Origin: Euzebyaceae bacterium
Lineage (GTDB): Bacteria > Actinomycetota > Nitriliruptoria > Euzebyales > Egibacteraceae
DNA length: 17,205 nt
Direction of reading: 5' to 3'
NCBI GenBank assembly: GCA_013696915.1
Contig: JACCXR010000126.1
Location: forward strand, 1-17,205
Part shown: positions 7,890-15,607 of the stretch, in pieces
Layout of the letters: each line of letters starts with the position of its first letter
Numbering within the stretch: position 1 is the first letter of the stretch
Program-made: the position numbers and the translations under genes
Notes under the pieces: generated by a model
The model's input: the letters and a program-made list of their open reading frames with translations, nothing else
Told to the model about the DNA's origin: nothing
Database searches by the model: none

Positions 7890-9359
7890 GTGCGCGACCT
7901 GTATATCGACGGGCGGTGGGTACAGGCACGGTCGGGCGCGACCCGCGACGCGATCAACCCGTTCGACCGGTCGGTCGTAGCCGAGGTCGCCGAGGCCGGG
8001 GTCACCGACGCCCGCGAGGCTGTCCGCGCGGCGCGCGCGGCGTTCGACGGTCGGGAGCGGCACTGGACGGACGCGCGCGACCGGGGGCGGCGGCTGCTGC
8101 ACCTCGCCGGGCTGCTCGAACGGGACAGGTCCGCAGTCGCCCGCCTGGAGACGCTCGACACCGGCAAGACGCTGACCGAGAGCACCATCGACGTCGACGA
8201 CGTCGTCGCAGTCCTGCGCTACTACGGCGAGATGGCCGGGGAGGACCGTCGGCGGGCGGTCACCCCGCCCTCCCCCACCGCCCGCAGCGTCGTCGTCCGT
8301 GAGCCGGTGGGCGTGTGCGCGCAGATCTCGCCGTGGAACTACCCGCTGCTGCAGGCGTCGTGGAAGATCGCCCCGGCGCTCGCCGCCGGCAACACCATCG
8401 TCGTCAAGCCCAGCGAGCTGACCCCGATGTCGACGATCCGTCTGTTCGAGCTGATCGACGAGGCCGGATTCCCACCCGGCGTCGCGAACCTCGTGCTGGG
8501 AGCCGGTGCAACCGTCGGCAACGAGCTCGTCGTCAGCCCGGACGTCGACATGGTCTCCTTCACCGGCGGCGTGGAGACCGGCAGGCGGATCATGGAGCGC
8601 GCCAGCGCCACGGTGAAGAACGTGGCGCTGGAGCTCGGCGGCAAGAACCCGAACATCGTGTTCGCCGACGCCGATCTCGACACGGCGGCGGACTACGCGC
8701 TGCTCGCCGTCTTCCTGCACGCCGGCCAGGTGTGCTCGGCAGGGTCCCGCCTGCTCGTGCAGGACGAGCTGCACGACGACCTCGTCGCGGAGGTGTGCCG
8801 GCGGGCCGCGGCAATCCGCCTCGGGAACGGCCTGGACGAGGGCACCGAGAGCGGCCCGATGATCTCGGCGGAGCAGCGGGCCAAGGTCGAGCGCTACGTC
8901 GAGATCGGGCAGGAGGAGGGTGCCGTCGTCGCGGTCGGCGGCTGCCGGCCCGACGCCCCCGGGCTGCAGGCCGGCTTCTTCTACCGCCCCACGGTGCTCA
9001 CCGGCTGCACGAGCGACATGCGGGTGGTGCGCGAGGAGATCTTCGGTCCCGTGCTCACCGTGGAGCGGTTCTCCTCCGAGGACGAGGTCGTCGAGCGGGC
9101 CAACGCGACGATCTACGGGTTGGCCGGCGCCGTGTGGACGGCGGACGCCGGGCGAGCCGAGCGGGTCGCGAGCCGCCTTCGGCTGGGGACCGTGTGGATC
9201 AACGACTTCCATCCCTACTTCCCCGCCGCCGAATGGGGCGGATTCAAGCAGTCCGGGTTCGGGCGAGAGCTGGGCCTGCAGGGTCTCGAGGAGTACACCG
9301 AGACCAAGCACGTCTACGTCAACACCGCGCCCGAGCCGTCCCGCTGGTTCAAGGGATAG
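7890..9359 (+). CDS. Betaine-aldehyde-dehydrogenase-type NAD(P)+-dependent aldehyde dehydrogenase
   Basis: Oxidises an (amino)aldehyde to the acid in the cytoplasm; 489 residues, matching the betaine aldehyde dehydrogenase (BetB) size. Conserved elements: SPWNYPLLQ with catalytic-site Asn150, AAGNTIVVKPSELTP for cofactor binding, ELGGKNPNIV with general base Glu248, the nucleophile Cys282 in HAGQVCSAGSR, EEIFGPVLTVERF, and the C-terminal WGGFKQSGFGRELGLQGLEEYTETKHVYVN. GTG at 7890 is chosen for its purine-rich upstream ribosome site and because VRDLYIDGRWV is the usual N-terminus. No choline dehydrogenase or oxidase lies in the window, so the substrate may instead be trimethylaminobutyraldehyde or another aminoaldehyde; the nearby gamma-butyrobetaine hydroxylase relic fits that idea. 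The ALDH family is certain, the substrate is not. It leads an operon with the ProU-type genes. Confidence 0.93.
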   Translation: MRDLYIDGRWVQARSGATRDAINPFDRSVVAEVAEAGVTDAREAVRAARAAFDGRERHWTDARDRGRRLLHLAGLLERDRSAVARLETLDTGKTLTESTIDVDDVVAVLRYYGEMAGEDRRRAVTPPSPTARSVVVREPVGVCAQISPWNYPLLQASWKIAPALAAGNTIVVKPSELTPMSTIRLFELIDEAGFPPGVANLVLGAGATVGNELVVSPDVDMVSFTGGVETGRRIMERASATVKNVALELGGKNPNIVFADADLDTAADYALLAVFLHAGQVCSAGSRLLVQDELHDDLVAEVCRRAAAIRLGNGLDEGTESGPMISAEQRAKVERYVEIGQEEGAVVAVGGCRPDAPGLQAGFFYRPTVLTGCTSDMRVVREEIFGPVLTVERFSSEDEVVERANATIYGLAGAVWTADAGRAERVASRLRLGTVWINDFHPYFPAAEWGGFKQSGFGRELGLQGLEEYTETKHVYVNTAPEPSRWFKG

Positions 9360-9385
9360 CCCGACTCCGCCCGGGGAGCGCGCCG

Positions 9386-10597
9386 ATGACGACCACATCA
9401 CAGCATCCTCATGGCGGTCGCTGCGCGACCGCCAGCACCGAGGTCATGAGAATCGCCTCGGACGAGCCTCGGCGATTCACGGCCCAGACGGTGCAGGGCG
9501 GGCGGGACCCCGGATCGCGCCGTTCCGCCTCTGCCTCCTCACCAGGCGGCGGCGCCCCCGTGTCGTGCCGCAACCTGTGGAAGATCTTCGGCCCCGATCC
9601 CCGCAAGCTGCTGGAGTCCTCCGACGCCCGGCTTCCCCGGTCCGAGATGCGGGAGAAGACCGGCTGCGTCGCCGCCGTCCGCGACGTCTCCTTCGACGTC
9701 GCCCCGGCCGAGATCTTCGTCGTCATGGGCCTGTCGGGCAGCGGCAAGTCGACCCTGATCCGCTGCCTGTCCCGGCTCATCGAGCCGACCGCCGGCACGG
9801 TCATGATGGCCGGTCGCGACGTTCTCGCAGCCTCGCCGGCGGAGCTGCGCGAGCTGCGCCGCCACCACGTGAGCATGGTGTTCCAGCACTTCGGCCTCCT
9901 GCCGAACCGGCGGGTGATCGACAACGTCGCCTTCGGGCTGGAGGTGCAGGGCCACGACCGGGCCAGCCGCCACGCGCGGGCCAACGAGATCCTCGACGTC
10001 GTCGGCCTGCAGGGGCTCGGCTCGTGCTACCCCGACGAGCTCTCCGGCGGCATGCAGCAGCGGGTCGGCCTGGCCCGCGCGCTGGCCAACGACCCGCAGG
10101 TCCTGCTGTTCGACGAGCCCTTCAGCGCTCTGGACCCCCTCATCCGCCGGGACATGCAGGACGAGGTGATGCGGCTGCAGGCGTCGCTGCGCAAGACCAT
10201 GGTCTTCATCACCCACGACCTGTCCGAGGCGCTCAAGCTCGGCGACCGCATCGCAGTGATGCACGACGGCGACGTCGTGCAGATCGGCACGCCCGAGCAG
10301 CTCGTCGGGTCACCGGCCAACGACTACGTCGCCGACTTCACCCGCGACGTCGTCCGCTCGCGGGTGCTGACGGCCGGCTGCATCATGACGCCGGTCGACC
10401 CCGGATCGGCCGGCGCCGGACTCGCGGCCCGGCCGGCGGTGGCGGCCGGCGCCGTCGTGCACGACCTGATCGAGCCGGTGATGGGCAACGAGCAGCCTCT
10501 CGCGGTGGTCGACGGGGCCGGCGAGGTCATCGGCGTCGTGGACCGCTGGGCCGTGATGTCCGTGGTCGCCGGAAAGCGCGTCGGTGGCGACCGCTGA
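9386..10597 (+). CDS. proV: Glycine betaine/proline-type ABC transporter ATPase (ProV type)
   Basis: ATPase of the second importer, 403 residues from ATG 9386. The core resembles ProV: CRNLWKIFGPDP and an EKTGCVAAVRDVSF segment precede Walker A GLSGSGKST (115-123). Signature LSGGMQQRVGLARAL starts at 219, Walker B VLLFDEPFSALDP at 239, and the H-loop is ITHD at H277. A short regulatory tail (about 330-395) has one CBS-like unit, QPLAVVDGAGEVIGVVDRWAVM. The first 57 residues are low-complexity and not seen in classical ProV. ATG 9386 has a GGGGAG ribosome site 7 bases upstream; ATG 9446 and GTG 9560 (VSCRNLWK) are shorter alternatives. The gene starts 26 bases after the ALDH stop and overlaps the permease by 14 bases. 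Confidence 0.92.
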   Translation: MTTTSQHPHGGRCATASTEVMRIASDEPRRFTAQTVQGGRDPGSRRSASASSPGGGAPVSCRNLWKIFGPDPRKLLESSDARLPRSEMREKTGCVAAVRDVSFDVAPAEIFVVMGLSGSGKSTLIRCLSRLIEPTAGTVMMAGRDVLAASPAELRELRRHHVSMVFQHFGLLPNRRVIDNVAFGLEVQGHDRASRHARANEILDVVGLQGLGSCYPDELSGGMQQRVGLARALANDPQVLLFDEPFSALDPLIRRDMQDEVMRLQASLRKTMVFITHDLSEALKLGDRIAVMHDGDVVQIGTPEQLVGSPANDYVADFTRDVVRSRVLTAGCIMTPVDPGSAGAGLAARPAVAAGAVVHDLIEPVMGNEQPLAVVDGAGEVIGVVDRWAVMSVVAGKRVGGDR

Positions 10598-12524
10598 GGT
10601 CCGCCTCCCCGTGCGCTCGGCGGGACTGTCCCGCCTGGCCGGGCAGCGCTGGGCCCTGCTCGCGCTGGGCGTGCTCGTGTCGGCGGCCGCCGCCTCGGGT
10701 TTCGCCGCCGACTTCCCGCAGGCCTGGTACCTGGGGGTGGCCGAGCGCGTGGACGGCCTGGCCCGCTGGCTGGTCACGAACACCGACTCCCTCCTGTTCA
10801 CCTGGTTCTTCGATCCGCTCACGACGGCCCTCGGTGCGGCCATCGACGGGGCCGAGAGGGCCCTCGAGGGCCTCGGCTGGCTCGGCGTCGGAATCGCCAC
10901 GTTCCTGCTCGCGTGGCGGGTGCGGAACCTGCGGCTCGCCGTCGGCAGCGTCGTCGGGCTCGCCGGCCTCGGGCTGCTGGGCCTGTGGGACGAGAGCATG
11001 CTCACGCTCGCCCTGATGATCGTCGCCGTGGCGCTGTCGCTGCTCGTCGGCGTTCCCCTGGGCATCTGGGCCGGGCTGCGGCCCCGCCGCGAGGCGTTGC
11101 TGCGGCCGGTGCTCGACACGATGCAGACGATGCCCGCCTACGTCTACCTGATCCCCGTCGTCATCCTCTTCTCCATCGGCGACACCGCGGCGCTCGTCGC
11201 GACGATCATCTATGCGATCCCGCCCGCGGTCCGGCTCACCAGCCTCGGGGTGCGAACCGTGCCGCGCCTGGAGCTGGAGGTCGGCTCCTCGGTGGGTTCC
11301 ACCGCCCGCCAGCTCCTGGCGAAGGTGCAACTGCCCGTGGCCCTGCCGTCGATCATGGCCGGCGTCAACCAGACGATCATGATGAGCCTGTCACTGGTCG
11401 TGTTCGGGTCGCTCGTCGGCGGGACCGGGCTGGGACGCACCGTGCTGCAGGGGCTGCAGCGCATCAACGTCGGGCGCGCCCTGGAAGGCGGCATCGCCAT
11501 CGTCGTCGTCGCCGTCCTGCTCGACCGGATCAGCGCGGCCGCGGGGCAGCGCCGGCACCGGCGGGCCGACCGGCCGCGGTGGTTGACCGGCTGGTCGGGG
11601 GTCCTCGTCGCCGTCGGGGTGGTCGCGGGGCTCTACGCCCTGGGCACCGCACTGGAACTCGGAGACTTCCCGGGAGACGGTGCGGTCGACATCGTCGGCC
11701 CCACGAACGCCGTGGACTCGTGGGTCCGTGCCACCATCGGGCAGCACACCCGGGCGCTGAGCGACGCCGCCATCGTCGGAGTCCTCAACCCGCTGCTGTC
11801 GTTCCTCACCGCCCTGCCGTGGTGGTCGATCACGGCGGCCGTCTTCACCCTCGCGTGGTGGAAGGCCGGCCAGGGCGTCGCGGCGTTCAGCGTCACGGCG
11901 TTCCTGGGCGTCGGCGCGCTGGGGATGTGGGACGCGTCGCTGGACACCTTCAGCCAGGTGGCCGTCGCGTCGCTGGTCAGCATCGCGATCGCCGTGCCCA
12001 TCGGCATCGTCGCGGCCCGCAGCGACCCGTTCGCCGCCGCGGTGCGCCCGGTGCTCGACGCCGCGCAGACGCTGCCCGCCTTCGTCTATCTCATCCCGGT
12101 CATCGCGCTGTTCAACTTCGGCCGGATCGCCGGGATCATCGCATCGGTCGTCTACGCGCTGCCGCCGGCCATCCGGCTGACGAACCTCGGGATCCGGCAG
12201 CTGCCCACCACGACGATCGAGGCGGCGACGTCGGCGGGGACGACCAGCCGCCAGCTGCTGCTCGGCGTCCAGCTGCCGCTGGCGCGCCCGACGATCCTGC
12301 TCGGGGTGAACCAGACGATCATGATGGTGCTCGCGGGGGTCATCATCGCCGGGCTCGTCGGGGCCAGCGGGTTGGGGCTCGCGGTGGTGTTCGGCCTGAC
12401 GAAGGGCGAGATCGGGCGGGGGTTGGAGGCGGGGGTGTCCATCGTCCTGCTCGGGATCGTGCTGGACCGTGTCACGCAGGCGTTCGGTGGGGGCTCGCAC
12501 GGCCGCACCGGTCCGCGGGAATGA
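10584..12524 (+). CDS. proW: ProU-type permease made of two fused ProW units
   Basis: Membrane permease of 646 residues, nearly twice the length of E. coli ProW (354). It is an internal duplication of the whole permease. The first half has MWDES-like LGLWDESML, PVLDTMQTMPAYVYLIPVV, an EAA loop near 234-260 (GSSVGSTARQLLAKVQLPVA) and GVNQTIMMSLSLV. The second half repeats these as LGMWDASLD, PVLDAAQTLPAFVYLIPVI, an EAA loop near 547-573 (ATSAGTTSRQLLLGVQLPLA) and GVNQTIMMVLAGV. One polypeptide therefore supplies both membrane halves and both ATPase docking sites, replacing the homodimer. The halves have diverged, so the fusion is old. GTG 10584 overlaps proV by 14 bases, implying coupled synthesis. 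The binding-protein gene follows after 23 bases. Confidence 0.93.
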   Translation: MATAEVRLPVRSAGLSRLAGQRWALLALGVLVSAAAASGFAADFPQAWYLGVAERVDGLARWLVTNTDSLLFTWFFDPLTTALGAAIDGAERALEGLGWLGVGIATFLLAWRVRNLRLAVGSVVGLAGLGLLGLWDESMLTLALMIVAVALSLLVGVPLGIWAGLRPRREALLRPVLDTMQTMPAYVYLIPVVILFSIGDTAALVATIIYAIPPAVRLTSLGVRTVPRLELEVGSSVGSTARQLLAKVQLPVALPSIMAGVNQTIMMSLSLVVFGSLVGGTGLGRTVLQGLQRINVGRALEGGIAIVVVAVLLDRISAAAGQRRHRRADRPRWLTGWSGVLVAVGVVAGLYALGTALELGDFPGDGAVDIVGPTNAVDSWVRATIGQHTRALSDAAIVGVLNPLLSFLTALPWWSITAAVFTLAWWKAGQGVAAFSVTAFLGVGALGMWDASLDTFSQVAVASLVSIAIAVPIGIVAARSDPFAAAVRPVLDAAQTLPAFVYLIPVIALFNFGRIAGIIASVVYALPPAIRLTNLGIRQLPTTTIEAATSAGTTSRQLLLGVQLPLARPTILLGVNQTIMMVLAGVIIAGLVGASGLGLAVVFGLTKGEIGRGLEAGVSIVLLGIVLDRVTQAFGGGSHGRTGPRE

Positions 12525-12547
12525 TCGACTCGAGGAGGAGAACGACC

Positions 12548-13537
12548 ATGACAAGAAGACACCCGGCGGTGCTCGGTGGCCTCGGTGCCGCGGTGGCCCT
12601 GTTCCTGGCGGCCTGCGGGGGAGGGGGAGGGGGCGGGCCGGCGGAGGACGCAGCGGACGGCGGCGGCGCGACCGCGGGGGGCGAGAGCGTGGAGCTGGCC
12701 ATCGCGGTGAACCCGTGGACCGGCTCGGCGGTGGACGCCGCGGCGGCCAAGTGGGTGCTCTCCGAGCAGATGGGCCACGACGTCGAGCTCGTCGACATCG
12801 ATGAGAACGCGCAATGGGCCGGCCTGGCCGCCGGAGACCTCGACGCGGTCATGGAGGTCTGGCCGTCGGGGCACGCCGACAACATCACGACCTTCATCGA
12901 GGAGGAGGGGACGGTCGTCGACGCCGGCGAGCTCGGCGTCATCGGGCGCATCGGCTGGTGGACCCCCTCCTACGTCGTCGAGGAGCACGCCGAGGTCGCC
13001 ACCTGGGAGGGCCTCAACGCCAACGCCGAGCTGTTCGCGACCGCGGAGACCGGCGACAGGGGGCAGTTCCTGGCGGGCGACCCCAGCTTCGTGTCCTTCG
13101 ACGAGCAGATCATCACGAACCTGGGGTTGGACTTCCAGGTCGTGCAGTCCGGATCGGAAGCCGCGCTGCTCACCACCCTTGACACGGCCTATGCGAACTC
13201 CGAACCCCTGCTGATGTACTTCTACACGCCCCACTGGGCGCACACGAAGTACGACCTGACCCAGGTCGAGCTGCCCCCCTACACCGAGGAGTGCGGCGAG
13301 AAGCCGGAATCCGAACGGGACTGCGGCTATCCCGAGGACGTCTTGTTCAAGGCCGTCGCGGCCACGCTGGAGGACAAGTCGCCGCAGGTGCTGGCCTTCT
13401 TCGAGAACTTCCAGCTCACCAACGACCAGCAGAACGAGATGGCGGCGATGGTCGACGACGAGGGCATGGACGTCGAGGACGCGGCGGCGCAGTACCTTGA
13501 GGACCACGCGGAGCTGTGGCAGGGCTGGATGCCCTGA
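12548..13537 (+). CDS. proX: ProX-type quaternary-amine substrate-binding lipoprotein
   Basis: Receptor of the ProU-type importer, 329 residues. Signal sequence with lipobox LAAC at Cys23, then a poly-Gly stretch and short linker to about residue 45. The OpuAC-type domain carries likely cation-pi cage tryptophans: NPWTG (W57), EVWPSGH, GWWTPSYVV (W137-W138), and YTPHWAHTKYDL. Cys249 and Cys259 lie ten residues apart (TEEC...ERDC) and could form a disulfide outside the cell. ATG 12548 is preceded by a strong GAGGAGGAG ribosome site 7 bases upstream; the in-frame ATG at 12521 would place that site inside the gene and is rejected. The strong site suits a protein needed in excess over the permease. 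Betaine-class ligand is likely; the exact one is unknown. Confidence 0.92.
   Translation: MTRRHPAVLGGLGAAVALFLAACGGGGGGGPAEDAADGGGATAGGESVELAIAVNPWTGSAVDAAAAKWVLSEQMGHDVELVDIDENAQWAGLAAGDLDAVMEVWPSGHADNITTFIEEEGTVVDAGELGVIGRIGWWTPSYVVEEHAEVATWEGLNANAELFATAETGDRGQFLAGDPSFVSFDEQIITNLGLDFQVVQSGSEAALLTTLDTAYANSEPLLMYFYTPHWAHTKYDLTQVELPPYTEECGEKPESERDCGYPEDVLFKAVAATLEDKSPQVLAFFENFQLTNDQQNEMAAMVDDEGMDVEDAAAQYLEDHAELWQGWMP
12617..12637 (+). other. G-quadruplex-capable G-tract cluster early in the binding-protein gene
   Basis: Four G-runs of 5, 5, 5 and 3 bases separated by single A, A and C occur on the coding strand, encoding the poly-Gly linker right after the lipobox cysteine. The spacing fits a canonical G-quadruplex with one-base loops. 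It lies about 70 bases into the mRNA of the gene. Folding is a prediction from pattern only. Confidence 0.5.
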
Positions 13538-14700
13538 GCGACGCGCGCCGGGCTCAGCGCCGCGACGGCCCGACGGGGGCCGGCGCGGGGCAGGGGGACA
13601 GGTCGCGGGGCGCCTACGCCGCCCTGCTGACGCTCAGCGCGGTGGATGCCGCCGGCTACAGCGTCATCGCGCCCGTCCTCCCGGAGATCGCCGCGGCCAC
13701 CGGGGCGGGCCCGACGGTGATCGGCGCGCTCGTCGCGCTCTTCCCGGCCGGGATGATCCTGGGGTTCGTGGCGGCGGGGGGCGCGGTCCGACGCCAGCGA
13801 CTCGCCGCGCTGGCGCTCGCCGCGCTCGCCCTGATGGGCCTGGGAGCGCTCGGCTTCGTCCTCGGCGACGGCCTGCCCGTCTACGCCGCCGCCCGCTTCG
13901 TCGGCGGGACGGGCTCGGGCTGCCTGTGGCTGAGCATCGTGTTCTCGACGCTGGAACGGTGGCCGCGGCAGGCCTACCACTGCATGAGCCGCGTGTTCGC
14001 GGGCTACTCGGTCGGTGGCCTGATCGGGCCCGCGCTGGGCGGCCTCGGCGGCGTCCGGTCGCCCTTCGCGGCGTATCTCGTGCTCGTCGTCGCAGGGGCC
14101 GCCGCCGTGACCGCTCTCGTCCCCCGGAGCCGGCGCCAGCGCTTCCACCCGGACCGGGCCGCCCTGCGGCTGCCCGCCTTCCGGCTCGCGGCCGCGGGGA
14201 TCCTGTTCGCCGTCCTCGTGCTGGGCGTGATCGAGGGCGTGCTGCCCCTGCACCTGAGCACCGCCCTCAGCCAGGGGCAGATCGGACTGCTCTACGCCGC
14301 CATGTCGGCCGTCGTCGCCGCCGCCGCGGCGGCCGCGGGCCGGTATCCCCCGCTGGCGATGCTGGCGGCGGGGACCGTGCTGGCCTGCGTCGGCCTGGCG
14401 CTGACGGGCGCCGCGACCGCGGTGGCGCTGTGGATCCCCGGACTGGCCGTCGCCGGCGCCGGCGTGGGCATCGCCAACACCGGGTCGATCGGCGTCCTGC
14501 TGGACGCGGTGGACACCGAGCGCATCGTCACCGCGATGGTCGTCTGGTCCCAGTTCGGCATCGCCGGCTACCTCGTCGGCCCGGTCGTCAGCGGGCCGGT
14601 CGTGCAGCACCTCGGGTTCGCTGCGCTGGGAATCGTGCCCGCGACCGCGGCACTGGCGGTTGGGGCCGCCTGGCTGATGACCACCGCGAAGGACGGCTGA
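13516..14700 (+). CDS. Major facilitator superfamily (MFS) transporter
   Basis: Secondary transporter of 394 residues, usual MFS length, with about a dozen hydrophobic segments. The first helix region reads YAALLTLSAVDAAGYSVIAPVLPEI, followed by GALVALFPAGMILGFVAAGG and the basic loop AVRRQRLA between helices 2 and 3, typical of MFS proteins. Further marks are ARFVGGTGSGCLWLS and GYSVGGLIGPALGGLGG; the second half carries GVGIANTGSIGVLLDAV. GTG 13516 overlaps the binding-protein gene by 22 bases and no better in-frame start precedes the first helix. The overlap puts it in the same operon as the ALDH and ProU genes, suggesting import of a related compound or export of a breakdown product. The substrate cannot be told from sequence. 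Confidence 0.88.
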   Translation: MAGLDALSDARRAQRRDGPTGAGAGQGDRSRGAYAALLTLSAVDAAGYSVIAPVLPEIAAATGAGPTVIGALVALFPAGMILGFVAAGGAVRRQRLAALALAALALMGLGALGFVLGDGLPVYAAARFVGGTGSGCLWLSIVFSTLERWPRQAYHCMSRVFAGYSVGGLIGPALGGLGGVRSPFAAYLVLVVAGAAAVTALVPRSRRQRFHPDRAALRLPAFRLAAAGILFAVLVLGVIEGVLPLHLSTALSQGQIGLLYAAMSAVVAAAAAAAGRYPPLAMLAAGTVLACVGLALTGAATAVALWIPGLAVAGAGVGIANTGSIGVLLDAVDTERIVTAMVVWSQFGIAGYLVGPVVSGPVVQHLGFAALGIVPATAALAVGAAWLMTTAKDG

Positions 14701-14705
14701 GGGGC

Positions 14706-14722
14706 GGGGCCCAGCCGGCCCC
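14706..14722 (+). terminator. Possible weak terminator hairpin after the MFS gene
   Basis: GGGGCC at 14706-14711 pairs with GGCCCC at 14717-14722 around a five-base loop, just after the MFS stop and before a convergent minus-strand remnant. There is no T-tract after it, so it would be an incomplete intrinsic terminator at best. Position is the main support. Confidence 0.35.
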
Positions 14723-14755
14723 CTCCCCCGGCCCCTGAGCACCGCGGTCGGCCGG

Positions 14756-14905
14756 TCAGTGGCGCCGGAAATCGGCTCCGCGGCGCTCCAGGACCCGCAG
14801 CCGGCTCAGGAAGTTGTCACGGTCGACGTAGCAGCCCTCGAGGTGGCGGGGACCGGAGTTCGGGTCGAACTCCTCGCGCGCGGCGTGCAGGACCCTGCGG
14901 TCCCG
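14756..14905 (-). pseudogene. C-terminal remnant of a gamma-butyrobetaine hydroxylase/TauD-like dioxygenase
   Basis: The minus strand encodes about 49 residues ending at a stop at 14756-14758 that resemble the C-terminus of gamma-butyrobetaine dioxygenases. These are Fe(II)/2-oxoglutarate enzymes that make carnitine. Seen: RRVLHAAREEFDP, in which the His matches the distal iron ligand of the family motif (DN.R.LHGR), then PRHLEGCYVDRDNFLSRL, whose Arg matches the 2-oxoglutarate-binding residue. Everything upstream of RRVLH is missing. From about 14900 the DNA codes on the other strand for an ABC ATPase. The rest of the enzyme (about 300 residues) is absent from the window. Assignment rests on remembered family motifs and is good but not proven. 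Confidence 0.65.
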
Positions 14906-15085
14906 GCGGTGCCCGAGCTGACGCTGGACATCCCCGAAGGCGAGATCGTGATCTTCGTGGGCCCCTCCGGCTGCGGGAAGACCACGACGCTGGAGATGGT
15001 CAACCGCCTCATCGAGCCGACCTCGGGGCGCATCCACCTGGAAGGCGACGACGTCACGCACGCGGAACCGGACCAGGCCCGGGAC
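14900..15085 (+). pseudogene. Internal fragment of a third betaine-type ABC transporter ATPase
   Basis: About 60 residues of an OpuCA/ProV-like ATPase: VPAVPELTLDIPEGEIVIFV, Walker A GPSGCGKTTT, then MVNRLIEPTSGRIHLEGDDV and EPDQ. The match starts abruptly at 14900 and ends between 15080 and 15100. The N-terminus, Q-loop, signature motif, Walker B and H-loop are all missing, so it cannot work. It aligns with residues about 18-85 of the intact ATPase at 3849-5057 but differs in many residues (for example PELTLDIPEG against DNVDMEIPRG). It therefore comes from a separate transporter gene, not a recent copy of the neighbour. The frame stays open far downstream, but that is meaningless read-through into the antisense of the HAD remnant. 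Confidence 0.85.
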
Positions 15086-15583
15086 CTCAGGTGCATCGGG
15101 GGCGCTGCGGTGTCGTCGGCGGTGACCGCGCCGACTCCGACGCCCGCGGGCAGCGCGTCGGTGAGCAGGGCGACGACACCGGCAACGGGCCGGAGGGCGG
15201 TGGACCAGTCGACCGCCGCGTCGACCGACCGGCGCGCCGCGGCCACGGCCTCCTTGGCCGGATGCCAGGGCACTCCCGAGCGATACAAGCCTGTCGCGAC
15301 GGCGGCGAGAACCTCAGCCATCGAGCCGGCGGCCGGCGGCCGCGGCGGGATCGTGCCGGTGGCGCTCGGCGTCCCAGCCGATCCAGGCCCCCAGGCTCTC
15401 GGGGTCACCCGGCTCGGTGGACGCGCGTGGCCACGTCGCGGAGCAGGAGGTTGGCCCAGCCGCCCCACAGCGCCGGAAAGGCAACAGCGTTCCGTCCTTG
15501 TCGAACACCAGGGCGTCGACGGAGTGCACCGAGTTGGCGATGCGCAGCGTGCCATCGGCTTGCCCTTCTGTCCCAACGGCCAT
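15082..15583 (-). pseudogene. Frameshifted, 3'-truncated HAD-family phosphatase (phosphoglycolate phosphatase-like)
   Basis: Read on the minus strand from ATG 15583, with GGGGG just upstream as a ribosome site, the gene opens with VDALVFDKDGTLLPF, the HAD nucleophile motif DxDGT. The continuation then jumps between frames: FPALWGGWANLLLRDVATR in a second frame (15479-15408), DPESLGAWIGWDAERHRHD back in the first, and AEVLAAVATGLYRSGVPWH through LRPVAGVVALLTDALPAG and TADDTA in a third. Joined, these read as one continuous HAD protein, so at least three single-base shifts have occurred near 15478, 15408 and 15325. Homology stops near 15082-15103 against the ABC fragment; HAD motifs III and IV are lost. 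The gene is dead unless the shifts are sequencing errors. Confidence 0.75.
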
Positions 15584-15607
15584 GTCCCCCTGCCGCGATC
15601 GGCGAGA

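Noticed and set aside
7756..7980. Small 74-codon frame starting ATGA at the regulator stop
   Set aside because: Composition is low-complexity Ala/Arg/Thr, it overlaps 90 bases of the conserved ALDH start in another frame, and there is no ribosome site of its own.
12521..12550. ATG 12521 as the start of the ProX-like lipoprotein
   Set aside because: The strong GAGGAGGAG ribosome site lies between this ATG and ATG 12548, and the signal peptide is normal from 12548.
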